Shown here: positions 1 to 8,099 of the stretch, piece after piece
How positions within the stretch are numbered: the first letter of the stretch is position 1
Layout of the letters: every line of letters starts with the position of its first letter
Origin: Alectryocaccobium sp964389285
GTDB taxonomy: Bacteria > Bacillota > Clostridia > Lachnospirales > Lachnospiraceae
Direction: 5' to 3'
Length of the DNA: 64,000 nt
Assembly: GCA_964389285.1 (NCBI GenBank)
Contig: CAYMCZ010000002.1
Span: 124,001-188,000, forward strand
Made by a program: the position numbers and the translations under genes
Notes under the pieces: generated by a model
Told to the model about the DNA's origin: nothing
Seen by the model: only the letters and a program-made list of their open reading frames with translations
Database searches by the model: none

Positions 1-624
1 TTTGTCTCTTTCGAATACTTTAACCGCATACCACCTCTGGTTTTTCTCGGGGATCTCTGAAAGCGCCGCCTCCTCGATATGAGCGAGAGCATGCTCCACA
101 GGCCCGGAAAAAGTATGGACATGTTTTGTTCTCCCCGAATTCGCCGCCGCTATAACGGCCTCGGTGGCTTCTTCGATGCCTGTCCCTTTTAGCGCCGATA
201 TCTCTATCGCCTTGCAGCCGATATTTTTCGAGAGCGCCTCTATATCAATGATATCTCCCGCTCTTTTTACGACATCGATCATGTTTACGGCAAGCACCAT
301 AGGTATGCCGAGCTCCGCAAGCTGCGTAGTAAGATAAAGGTTTCTTTCTAAATTTGTCCCGTCAATGATATTTAAAATAGCATCCGGTTTTTCATTTATA
401 AGGTAATTACGCGCAACCACCTCTTCGAGCGTGTACGGCGACAGAGAATAAATGCCCGGAAGGTCTGTGATAATGACTTCGTGATTCCTTTTGAGCTTTC
501 CTTCTTTTTTTTCCACCGTTACGCCCGGCCAGTTGCCTACATACTGATTTGAGCCGGTAAGAGCGTTAAATAATGTCGTCTTGCCGCTGTTCGGGTTGCC
601 CGCCAGTGCAATTTTAATACTCAT
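1..624 (-). CDS. feoB: Ferrous iron transporter FeoB, N-terminal part (cut by window edge)
   Basis: FeoB is the membrane permease for Fe2+, with an N-terminal cytosolic G domain. Only the first 208 codons are in the window; the membrane part lies beyond position 1. Visible G-domain motifs: P-loop GNPNSGKTT (residues 9-17), the switch region NWPGVTVEK, G3 motif DLPG, and G4 motif NMID. The ATG at 624 has the ribosome site AAAGGAG four bases upstream. It follows two feoA genes on the same strand, the usual feo order, and is probably controlled by the DtxR-type operator at 1180-1195. The family assignment is secure. Confidence 0.97.
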   Translation of the reverse strand, partial: MSIKIALAGNPNSGKTTLFNALTGSNQYVGNWPGVTVEKKEGKLKRNHEVIITDLPGIYSLSPYTLEEVVARNYLINEKPDAILNIIDGTNLERNLYLTTQLAELGIPMVLAVNMIDVVKRAGDIIDIEALSKNIGCKAIEISALKGTGIEEATEAVIAAANSGRTKHVHTFSGPVEHALAHIEEAALSEIPEKNQRWYAVKVFERDK

Positions 625-637
625 TTTTCTCCTTTCG

Positions 638-665
638 CTTCAAGTTGTCATAAGGTAACTTGAAG
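638..665. promoter_or_regulatory. Hairpin in the feoA-feoB spacer
   Basis: A perfect 9-bp inverted repeat (CTTCAAGTT at 638-646 and AACTTGAAG at 657-665) with a 10-nt loop lies between the stop of the second feoA and the feoB ribosome site. There is no T-run after it on the minus strand, so it is not an ordinary terminator. An mRNA-stability or translation-tuning hairpin is possible. Seen in sequence; role inferred. Confidence 0.45.
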
Positions 666-684
666 TTTAAAAATTTTTATGGAA

Positions 685-906
685 TTATTCTATTACAACA
701 AGATCCGCGTCAGCTTTCCTAAGCGAAAGCTCGTAACCGCGTACCGTAACTTCCACAGGGTCGCCGAGCGGCGCAACTTTTCTTATGTAGATATCCGTGC
801 CTTTTACTATACCCATATCCATAATGCGTCTTTTAACCGCACCCTGGCCGGTCAGTTTAACGACCTTGACTGTTTCGCCTACTTTCGCATCTTTTAATGT
901 TCTCAT
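685..906 (-). CDS. feoA: FeoA domain protein (proximal to feoB)
   Basis: A 73-residue SH3-like FeoA protein, a small cytosolic partner of the FeoB iron permease. The typical pattern is visible: G-E-x-V-K-V-V near the start, RRIMDMGIVKGT in the middle, and GDPVEVTVRGYELSLRK near the end. Length is normal for FeoA. The ATG at 906 follows AAGGAGG by six bases. It is the second of two consecutive feoA genes; the two proteins are clearly different, so this is not a recent duplication. Confidence 0.93.
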   Translation of the reverse strand: MRTLKDAKVGETVKVVKLTGQGAVKRRIMDMGIVKGTDIYIRKVAPLGDPVEVTVRGYELSLRKADADLVVIE

Positions 907-937
907 CCATGGCCTCCTTATGCCATTTATTATAGAA

Positions 938-1150
938 TTATACCATTATTTTCATGGAGAGCTCTTTGCTTATGGCTATACGGGCTCCCTTTACGTTTAC
1001 TATAACATTTCCGTCATGCTGTGAGATAATCTGCACATCTCCGCCTACCACGAATCCGAGGTTTTCAAGATGCTTTTTGATCTCGTCTTTACCGCCGATC
1101 TTCTGAATGGTATATTGTTCGCCGGCGGTTCCAAGTTTTAATGGCATCAT
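938..1150 (-). CDS. feoA: FeoA domain protein (first gene of feo operon)
   Basis: A 70-residue FeoA-family protein (start MMPLKLGTAGEQY), with the core NLGFVVGGDVQIISQ and the terminal GARIAISKELSMKI typical of the family. Several starts are possible: 1177, 1156, 1150 and 1147. I choose 1150 because AAAGGA lies nine bases upstream and because a start at 1177 would nearly touch the operator at 1180-1195. It opens the feoA-feoA-feoB operon; the promoter lies at 1188-1216. Confidence 0.9.
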   Translation of the reverse strand: MMPLKLGTAGEQYTIQKIGGKDEIKKHLENLGFVVGGDVQIISQHDGNVIVNVKGARIAISKELSMKIMV

Positions 1151-1179
1151 GAGCATAATTCCTTTCATCAAACTCACTT

Positions 1180-1216
1180 GTTAGTTCAACCTAACATATT
1201 TGACATCCTTTGTCAA
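1180..1216 (-). promoter_or_regulatory. feo promoter with DtxR-type operator
   Basis: On the minus strand, TTGACA (1216-1211) is followed after 17 bases by TAGGTT (1193-1188), a plausible -35/-10 pair. The -10 sits inside a near-palindrome, GTTAGTTCAACCTAAC (1180-1195). Its minus-strand core TTAGGTTGAACTAA resembles the known DtxR/IdeR consensus half (TTAG-N6-CTAA). A regulator bound there would block the promoter. The same TTAG-N6-CTAA pattern lies before the DtxR-family gene at 36151-36540. Confidence 0.72.
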
Positions 1217-1369
1217 GACGAAATATCAGCTTTAATTTCCGGGTTTTTAAGCCGGAAAATTACGTCCGGCCACAATATCATGGGACACTTGCCTGTTTAT
1301 GTCCCAAAATCTGTGATTATCGGTTAAAAATTTATCGACATAAAAAAAAAACTGCAAATATAATGACGG

Positions 1370-1399
1370 TTGAAAAAATTGATTATACCTTAACATAAT
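1370..1399 (+). promoter_or_regulatory. Candidate promoter of the radical SAM gene
   Basis: TTGAAA (1370-1375) and CATAAT (1394-1399) are separated by 18 bases, 24 bases before the start codon of the radical SAM gene. This is a reasonable housekeeping promoter. The rest of 1217-1369 is AT-rich with no other feature that I can see. Confidence 0.5.
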
Positions 1400-1422
1400 T
1401 ATTCTCAGGGAGGAAAATCACC

Positions 1423-2862
1423 ATGGCAAATATTGTTGCTGAAAAAGTAAAAGAAAAAGGTATCGAGATAGCATTAAACAGAATGCTCGCCATGCTTGAG
1501 AAGGATCCTGAAAACAATCCGCTCAAGATCATGGACATTATCGACAAATGGGCTCCGGATGGCTGGTACTCAAGCCAGAGAAAGCTTATCCGCGAAGGCA
1601 TCGAACAGAAAGGAAACTGGTATCAGCTTACACAGGCCATCTATTCTTTGGACAAGGGTGTACGCCAGACTTTCTTTAAAAACTTTATGATCAACGCTTC
1701 TCTTAAAGGAAGCAAAAAACAGGATATCACGGCACAGAAATATGACTGCAACGTTCCGTGGGCTATCCTGCTTGACCCCACATCGGCATGCAACCTCAAA
1801 TGTACAGGCTGCTGGGCTGCCACATACGGCGGAAAATACAATCTTTCCCTCGAAGACATCGATTCCATCATCAGACAGGGTAAAGAGCTTGGATGTTATA
1901 TGTACATCTACACCGGCGGCGAACCGCTCGTCCGCAAACAGGATGTAATCAAGATCTGTGAAATGCATCCTGACTGCGAGTTCCTTTCCTTTACAAACGG
2001 GACTCTGATCGACGAAGATTTCTGCAAGGAAATGCTTCGCGTGAAAAACTTTGTACCCGCTATCAGCCTCGAAGGCTTCGAGGACGCAAACGACAGCCGC
2101 CGCGGACAGGGCGTATATGAAAAAGTAATGAATGCCTGCGCTCTTCTTAAAAAACATAAACTTGCGTTCGGCCATTCGATCTGCTATACGAGCCGCAACT
2201 ATAAAGATGTTACGAGCGAAGAATTTTTTGACAAGATCATTGAAAACGGCGCGCTCTTTGCATGGTATTTCCATTATATGCCGGTAGGAAACGCTGCCTC
2301 TCCCGAGCTTCTCTTAAGCCCTGAACAGAGGACAGAGGTGCTCTGGACTCTCCGCAATATGCGTGAAAAGAAAGCCATCTTCAGCATGGACTTCCAGAAT
2401 GACGGACAGTTTGTGGGCGGATGTATCGCAGGCGGACGCCGCTACCTTCACATCAACGCGAAAGGTGATGTAGAGCCGTGTGTATTCATTCATTATTCAA
2501 ACGTGAATATTCATGACGTATCGCTGCTTGACGCGCTGAGAAGCCCGCTTTTCCAGGCTTACCATGATAATCAGCCGTTCAACAACAACCATCTTCGTCC
2601 CTGTCCGATGCTTGAAAATCCGGAAATGCTCCGTGAACTTGTAAAAGCCACGGGCGCAAAGAGCACGGACTATGAAAGCCCCGAAGAAGTTGATCACCTT
2701 TGCGACAAAACGGTTGCTTATGCCGAAAACTGGGCTCCCGTCGCACAGGAACTCTGGGATGAAAAAGTATGCCGTCCTCAGGATATAGCATATAACGAAG
2801 AAAAAGACAGGGAAAAAGCTGAAAGGGCCGCAAGACGCGCCGCGGAAGCCGCTGCCAAGTAG
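1423..2862 (+). CDS. Radical SAM protein with SPASM-like C-terminus
   Basis: A 479-residue radical SAM enzyme of unknown substrate. The [4Fe-4S] motif CNLKCTGC (C123, C127, C130; CX3CX2C) and the SAM-binding TGGEPL (about residue 164) are clear. Further cysteines in the C-terminal third (GGCIAGGRR, DVEPCVF, RPCPML) suggest a SPASM-like auxiliary cluster region, although full ligand sets cannot be checked by eye. The last 25 residues are a charged Ala/Arg/Glu tail. The start has a strong site (AGGGAGG). It is a single-gene unit with its own promoter at 1370-1399, followed by a large hairpin. No precursor peptide gene is visible next to it, so RiPP maturation is not supported. Confidence 0.88.
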   Translation: MANIVAEKVKEKGIEIALNRMLAMLEKDPENNPLKIMDIIDKWAPDGWYSSQRKLIREGIEQKGNWYQLTQAIYSLDKGVRQTFFKNFMINASLKGSKKQDITAQKYDCNVPWAILLDPTSACNLKCTGCWAATYGGKYNLSLEDIDSIIRQGKELGCYMYIYTGGEPLVRKQDVIKICEMHPDCEFLSFTNGTLIDEDFCKEMLRVKNFVPAISLEGFEDANDSRRGQGVYEKVMNACALLKKHKLAFGHSICYTSRNYKDVTSEEFFDKIIENGALFAWYFHYMPVGNAASPELLLSPEQRTEVLWTLRNMREKKAIFSMDFQNDGQFVGGCIAGGRRYLHINAKGDVEPCVFIHYSNVNIHDVSLLDALRSPLFQAYHDNQPFNNNHLRPCPMLENPEMLRELVKATGAKSTDYESPEEVDHLCDKTVAYAENWAPVAQELWDEKVCRPQDIAYNEEKDREKAERAARRAAEAAAK

Positions 2863-2886
2863 ACCCTATAATTTAACATCAAAATA

Positions 2887-3012
2887 AAGGAGTTGTTGCA
2901 TTATACAAAGAGAATGAATATTCTGAAAGGGACATCCCAGGCGCCGGTACTTAGCGAACGCAAGCGGTCCCTGGAAGAATATTCATGATAAGGTATAATG
3001 TAACAACTCCTT
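2887..3012. terminator. Large nested hairpin between convergent genes
   Basis: Three nested stems: outer 20 bp (2887-2906 with 2993-3012, one wobble position), middle 11 bp ATGAATATTCT (2914-2924) with AGAATATTCAT (2976-2986), inner 6 bp AGGGAC (2928-2933) with GTCCCT (2967-2972). The 33-nt apical part contains GGCGCCGGTACTTAGCG. The right arm runs into CTTTT. It sits between the ends of two convergent genes, so bidirectional termination is the simplest role, but it is far larger than needed and could be a structured RNA or a mobile hairpin element. Confidence 0.7.
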
Positions 3013-3024
3013 CTTTTACTCTAT

Positions 3025-4503
3025 TTATTTATCCCTCTGATACTGCGGCTCGCAGGTCAGCAGCACTCCCAGCTTCCTGAAGACGTTTTCGTCCACAGCC
3101 GAAAGGATAACGCTGCAGTGCGCGGGACAGCCTTTCAGCTTTGGAAGCTGCTCAAGGGCTTTTGCCGCGTTCGGATCAGTGGCGGCGCATATTGACAACG
3201 CTATCAAAACCTCATCCGTGTGAAGTCTCGGATTTCTGCTTCCGAGGTTCTGTATTTTAAGCTTCTGTATCGGCTCTATGATTTCAGGCGATATCATATG
3301 CACCTCATCAGGTATGCCGCCCAACTCTTTTAGCGCGTTCAAAAGCATTGCCGAACTGCATCCCAAAAGCTCTGAGGTTTTTCCCGTGATAATCCTGCCG
3401 TCATGAAGCTGTATGGCCGAAGCAGGCCCGTCAGTCATTTCCGCTTTTTTTAGCGCTTCCGGCACCACTACCCTGTCATCCACGGTAACGCCCGCGTTTT
3501 TCATAAGCAGTTCCAGCTTAAAGATCACGGAGTCATTCTGCGCTCCTTTTCTTTTGTCGCAAAGCGCAGTAAAATATCTCTTGATTATCTCCTGCCTTGA
3601 GGCTTCCGAAACAACGCTGTCATCCACTATACAGTATCCGGCCATATTAACTCCCATGTCCGTGGGAGAATTATAAGGACATTTGCCCATGATCTTATCC
3701 ATCATGGCCTGCAGTACCGGAAAGATTTCCACGTCTCTGTTGTAGTTTACCGTCGTTTTTCCGTATGCGTCCAGATGAAACGGATCTATCATGTTCACGT
3801 CATCCAGATCGGCCGTTGCGGCTTCATAAGCGATGTTTACGGGATGCTTCAGCGGAATGTTCCAGATCGGAAATGTTTCGAATTTGGCGTAACCCGCCGG
3901 AATACCTCTTTTGTATTCATGATAAAGCTGGGAAAGGCATGTCGCCATCTTTCCGCTTCCGGGACCCGGTGCGGTAACAACGATAAGTTCTCTTTTAGTT
4001 TTTATATAATCGTTTTTGCCGAAACCATAATCTCTCGCGATTCTTGAAATATTAGAAGGATAACCCTCTATGGGATAATGTCTGTACACGTCAATTCCCA
4101 TGGAACGGAGCTTTTCTTCGAAAGAGACGGCAGCGCTCTGTCCTCTGAATTTCGTTATCGTCACGGAACCCACATAAAGGCCTATGTTCCTGAATTCGTC
4201 TATCAGTCGTATCACATCCGAATCATAAGGGATTCCAAGATCGCCCCTGACTTTATTTTTTTCAATATGCTCGGCAGCAATTACCATGACTATTTCAACC
4301 TGGCTTTTGAGCTGGAGCAGCATACGAAGTTTGCTGTCCGGCTGAAATCCCGGCAAGACTCTTGACGCGTGAAAATCATCAAAAAGCTTTCCTCCGAATT
4401 CAAGATAAAGCTTTCCTCCGAACATATTGATCCTCTCGCGTATGTTCTCCGACTGCATCTGCAAATATTTCTGATTGTCAAATCCGATCCTGTTCATCTT
4501 CAT
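3025..4503 (-). CDS. DUF1846 (UPF0371) family protein
   Basis: A 492-residue cytosolic protein that I recognise as the DUF1846/UPF0371 family; the length (about 500) fits. There is a P-loop-like segment TAPGPGSGKM (near residue 175), then a conserved Asn/Asp-rich middle (DPFHLDAYGKTTVNYNRD) and a C-terminal domain with LGSRNPRLHTDEVL. The molecular function is not established. Its ATG overlaps the rarA stop (ATGA, 4500-4503), so the two are translationally coupled. Confidence 0.88.
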   Translation of the reverse strand: MKMNRIGFDNQKYLQMQSENIRERINMFGGKLYLEFGGKLFDDFHASRVLPGFQPDSKLRMLLQLKSQVEIVMVIAAEHIEKNKVRGDLGIPYDSDVIRLIDEFRNIGLYVGSVTITKFRGQSAAVSFEEKLRSMGIDVYRHYPIEGYPSNISRIARDYGFGKNDYIKTKRELIVVTAPGPGSGKMATCLSQLYHEYKRGIPAGYAKFETFPIWNIPLKHPVNIAYEAATADLDDVNMIDPFHLDAYGKTTVNYNRDVEIFPVLQAMMDKIMGKCPYNSPTDMGVNMAGYCIVDDSVVSEASRQEIIKRYFTALCDKRKGAQNDSVIFKLELLMKNAGVTVDDRVVVPEALKKAEMTDGPASAIQLHDGRIITGKTSELLGCSSAMLLNALKELGGIPDEVHMISPEIIEPIQKLKIQNLGSRNPRLHTDEVLIALSICAATDPNAAKALEQLPKLKGCPAHCSVILSAVDENVFRKLGVLLTCEPQYQRDK

Positions 4504-5819
4504 ACACCTTTATGTCTTTTTTTTACATGATTTAAAATGTCTTTCTCAAAGCCGTTTTCCGTCGGCTCATAAAATTTTTCGTTTAATATTTCATCTGGCA
4601 TGTATTGCTGCTTTACATAATGCCCTGGATAGTCATGAGCATATTTATAGCCTATACCTCTGCCCAGTTTAGCCGCGCCGCCGTAGTGAGCATCTCTCAA
4701 ATGCGCAGGCACCGTGGTTTTAACCCTGCGGGCGCAGGCCATGGCTTTTTCCACCGCCATATAAGAGGCGTTGCTTTTCGGAGCGCAGGCCACGTAAACG
4801 GCCGCCTGCGAAAGTACTATACTTGCCTCCGGCATCCCGAGCCTTTCCGCCGCAAGAGAGGCCGCAACCGCTGTCCTGAGCGCTGCCGGATCCGCCATTC
4901 CCACATCTTCGGAAGCACAGATCATTATTCTTCTTGCAATAAACTTAATATCTTCTCCCGCCGCAAGCATTTTTGCCAGATAAAAAACCGCCGCGTCGGG
5001 ATCGGATCCCCGCATGCTCTTTATAAATGCGGATATCACGTCATAATGCTGATCGCCGTTTCTGTCGTATGCGATAACTTTTTTCTGTATGCACTCGGAA
5101 GCCGTATCCAAATCTATATGAATACTGCCGTCCGGACCGCGCTGTGTGGTTAAGACAGCCAGCTCCAAAGCGTTCAACGCCCTTCTGGCATCTCCCGCGG
5201 CCATATCCGCAAGAAAATCCAGCGCGTCTTCATCTATTTTTGCCTCAAATGAACCCATTCCCTTAACTGGATCGCTTATCGCCCTATTCAGGATTTTTTT
5301 AATGTCTTCGATTTCAAGAGGTTTCAGCTCAAAAATAACCGACCGCGAAAGCAGCGCCTGATTGACTTCAAAGTAAGGATTTTCGGTGGTCGCTCCTATA
5401 AGTATCACCGTCCCGTTTTCCACGTAAGGCAAAAGATAATCCTGCTGGGCTTTATTAAAACGATGGATCTCATCGATCATCATAATAGTACGTTTACCGT
5501 ACATGGCATAGTTTTCTTTTGCTTTTTGCACCGCCTCTTCCATGTCCTTTTTGCCGGAAGTCGTTGCGTTTATCTGAACAAATTCGGCTCGGCTTGTCTT
5601 TGCTATAACAAGCGCGAGCGTCGTTTTGCCGCTTCCGGGCGGACCGTAGAAAATGACGGAACTTAACTTGTCTGCCATGATCGCCCTATACAGCATGCGC
5701 CCTTTGCCGATTATGTGCTGCTGTCCCGCGACTTCGTCAAGCGTCTCGGGCCGCATCCTGGCGGCAAGAGGCGAATCCGTTTCCTGCTTTTTTTCCTGCA
5801 TATATTCAAACAGATCCAT
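4500..5819 (-). CDS. rarA: Replication-associated recombination protein RarA (MgsA)
   Basis: A 439-residue AAA+ ATPase of the clamp-loader-like RarA/MgsA/WRNIP1 family, acting at stalled replication forks. Visible: a short N-terminal segment before the AAA domain, Walker A GPPGSGKTT (59-67), Walker B MMIDEIHRF, sensor GATTENPYFEVN, the arginine-finger region ALLSRS, and the C-terminal tetramerisation part with GSDPDAAVFYLAKMLAAGED and YKYAHDYPGHY. All family hallmarks are intact. The ribosome site GGAGACGGAAA precedes the ATG. It overlaps the downstream DUF1846 gene by four bases. Confidence 0.96.
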   Translation of the reverse strand: MDLFEYMQEKKQETDSPLAARMRPETLDEVAGQQHIIGKGRMLYRAIMADKLSSVIFYGPPGSGKTTLALVIAKTSRAEFVQINATTSGKKDMEEAVQKAKENYAMYGKRTIMMIDEIHRFNKAQQDYLLPYVENGTVILIGATTENPYFEVNQALLSRSVIFELKPLEIEDIKKILNRAISDPVKGMGSFEAKIDEDALDFLADMAAGDARRALNALELAVLTTQRGPDGSIHIDLDTASECIQKKVIAYDRNGDQHYDVISAFIKSMRGSDPDAAVFYLAKMLAAGEDIKFIARRIMICASEDVGMADPAALRTAVAASLAAERLGMPEASIVLSQAAVYVACAPKSNASYMAVEKAMACARRVKTTVPAHLRDAHYGGAAKLGRGIGYKYAHDYPGHYVKQQYMPDEILNEKFYEPTENGFEKDILNHVKKRHKGV

Positions 5820-5836
5820 TTTCCGTCTCCAAACTT

Positions 5837-8080
5837 TTAATTTCGGTTTAACTGTATGACGTATGACGGCTGAAGTACCGAAGCGCTCTCAAACACGACT
5901 TCTCCAAGCTCTTTCAGCATGTCTTCGTTTAGCTCCGGGAACTTTTCTCTCTCCCTGCTGCCTACAACGATATACTCTATGTCATATTTATCTGTCAAAG
6001 CTTCCGTGACAGCCAAATCATCCGAAGTATAAATACTTTTTACGTCGTCTGATTTTGCATATACATCAGCAACATCGCCTCTCCAGAGCCATTCATGCGT
6101 GAGCCATCCCAATACGGTAGGCAGTCCCGTAAACGAAGATATTCTCTGGAAATCCGAGTAGCTTTCTCCGTTTGCCTCCAGTACGACGCAAGTCCCGTCT
6201 ATGTTTTCATTGAGCCAGTCTATAACCTGCGCGTCCTGAGGAAAGCTTTCGTGCAAAAACGCCGTCGCGTCAAGCCCCAGATAATTTTCATGATTAAACA
6301 CGTCTCCAAACCAGCAGCTGACGGCATAAGGGAAGTATCCGAGAGTAAGGGCAAATATTCCGAGCAGGATGCCGCCGATTGCTTTTGCCGCGATTTTCCT
6401 CAAACAAATAAGTTTAATTATACCATATATCATGGAAATGCCAAATAAAATATATGCCTGATAAGTCATTTTAAACATGGTATTGCACCGCGAAAGGCCG
6501 CCGTCATATATATCGATCGCATATATGATTTCCGGTACAAGTACCAGGCCTATAGCGCATATACCCGCCATCAGCGAAAACATATCGGAAAGCGGCATTC
6601 TCCTGATAAACCCGTTTGATTTTCCGATTTTTCGAAGCTTTACATGCCGCCTTATGACGATCAGAAGCAGTGCCAGAACCGCAGCCGCCGGCAGCCCCCA
6701 CAATATCAGAAGCTGGTAAAATTCCGAATGATACACGGAAAAAGCTATCCCGTCGGTCATACTCTCAAAATTCATCATAAACGGACGTGAAACGATCAAC
6801 GCCGCTGTTATCAGACAGACGCCTCTCAGCAAAAGACCGCGCAGCCTCACGGTGAGTTTTTCTCTTTCCCTGAGAAAAGCCAGTATAAAGGCTATTACGG
6901 CAACAGTCATATAGATCACGAAATCCCAGTAATTCGTAAATCTGAAAATGCCGAGCGCGGCTCCCATGATAAGAACATGCGGATCAAGAATGACCTCCCG
7001 CACGCCATATGCATTTTCGTGCCCCTCCTTTTTTTTGAACCATGCCAATAAAAGGCCGATAAAAAGCAGCACGAAAATGATATTTACCACATGAGCATGC
7101 AGATCGCCCAACACAAACGAATACGACGGAAATTCATGAATACACGCATCCGCGGTTTCCGGGTTGTGTCCGATATATCTTGTGGATGACGGAAACCAAT
7201 AATTCTCATATCCCGAAAGCCTGAAAAGGCTTCCGAAAAGGCCGTATAGAATATAATGGACATTTCCTGCCAGCGAAACCGCCGTACCCGAAAGAAGCCC
7301 CGCCAAGGCCGGCAGAGCGGACAGCCTGTTTTTTCGCTGTCTGTTTTTCAAAGATACAGTCAGATGATAAACAACTGAAAACGGCATCACAAAAGCAAAC
7401 GAAGCGACAAAGGTACGCATGAGATTGTAGGTTTCGCTGATCTTTGTGCCTGTCAGTTTGGTTAAGAAAACAGCATAATACTGACCGCCGTAATAATAAT
7501 TAATATTTCCGGCACTGTACCACAAATCCCTTGGCGGAAGCGAATTATCCCTCATTAAAGCCGCCATGAAACCGTAATCCATGAATTTTTCGGTGCTGTG
7601 AGCCTCCGGCTTAAAACCCGCGAAATAGGTCCAGACCAGAAAAAGAACTATAAACAGTATTTCTTCAAATAATATAAGCTCGGGATTAAAAGGAGATTTT
7701 GCTCTCGGCTTTTTTATTTCGTCTTTAAATTTCCGTCCGTATAAAATACGAATCGTCCAGCATAAGGCCATAAGTATGACGGTGCATGAAATTACCGCGA
7801 CAGAATCAAATATTAAAATTTTATATGAAATAAGAGTAAATGCCAGGTATCCCGAAAGAAGTATCCCCAATACCTTTGAAAATATCCAGCCTCTGTCCGA
7901 AAATGACGAAAAAAGGCTTTCGGTCAACGGGTAAAAGCCTATTCCGAATGCCAGTGCCATAAGGTACCATTTAAAAAATACCGCGCTGTCCGCCCCGAGC
8001 AGAGGGATCGATATCAAAAGCAGGACGGCACATAGTGCCGCCGCTATTATTTTTTTCCGAGAATAAAAACTGCCTGCCAT
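5837..8080 (-). CDS. DUF2298 (Chlor_Arch_YYY type) membrane protein
   Basis: A 747-residue polytopic membrane protein. The hallmark tyrosine run is present in NINYYYGGQYYAVFLTK, together with the preceding MRDNSLPPRDLWYSAG and a large loop ending in GDLHAHVVN, features I associate with DUF2298. About 14 hydrophobic segments are spread over the first 560 residues; the last 180 form a soluble domain (DAQVIDWLNENIDGTCVVLEA...). The architecture resembles GT-C glycosyltransferases and other large membrane glycosyltransferases, but no function is established. It lies 18 bases upstream of rarA and may share its transcript. Confidence 0.85.
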   Translation of the reverse strand: MAGSFYSRKKIIAAALCAVLLLISIPLLGADSAVFFKWYLMALAFGIGFYPLTESLFSSFSDRGWIFSKVLGILLSGYLAFTLISYKILIFDSVAVISCTVILMALCWTIRILYGRKFKDEIKKPRAKSPFNPELILFEEILFIVLFLVWTYFAGFKPEAHSTEKFMDYGFMAALMRDNSLPPRDLWYSAGNINYYYGGQYYAVFLTKLTGTKISETYNLMRTFVASFAFVMPFSVVYHLTVSLKNRQRKNRLSALPALAGLLSGTAVSLAGNVHYILYGLFGSLFRLSGYENYWFPSSTRYIGHNPETADACIHEFPSYSFVLGDLHAHVVNIIFVLLFIGLLLAWFKKKEGHENAYGVREVILDPHVLIMGAALGIFRFTNYWDFVIYMTVAVIAFILAFLREREKLTVRLRGLLLRGVCLITAALIVSRPFMMNFESMTDGIAFSVYHSEFYQLLILWGLPAAAVLALLLIVIRRHVKLRKIGKSNGFIRRMPLSDMFSLMAGICAIGLVLVPEIIYAIDIYDGGLSRCNTMFKMTYQAYILFGISMIYGIIKLICLRKIAAKAIGGILLGIFALTLGYFPYAVSCWFGDVFNHENYLGLDATAFLHESFPQDAQVIDWLNENIDGTCVVLEANGESYSDFQRISSFTGLPTVLGWLTHEWLWRGDVADVYAKSDDVKSIYTSDDLAVTEALTDKYDIEYIVVGSREREKFPELNEDMLKELGEVVFESASVLQPSYVIQLNRN

Positions 8081-8099
8081 ATTTATCCTTATTCAAACA

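Noticed and set aside
1570..2274. A 234-codon minus-strand frame inside the radical SAM gene
   Set aside because: Shadow of a well-supported gene; no start signal and no family.
1423..3012. RiPP biosynthesis locus around the radical SAM enzyme
   Set aside because: No precursor peptide, peptidase or exporter is adjacent; the gene has its own promoter and terminator.
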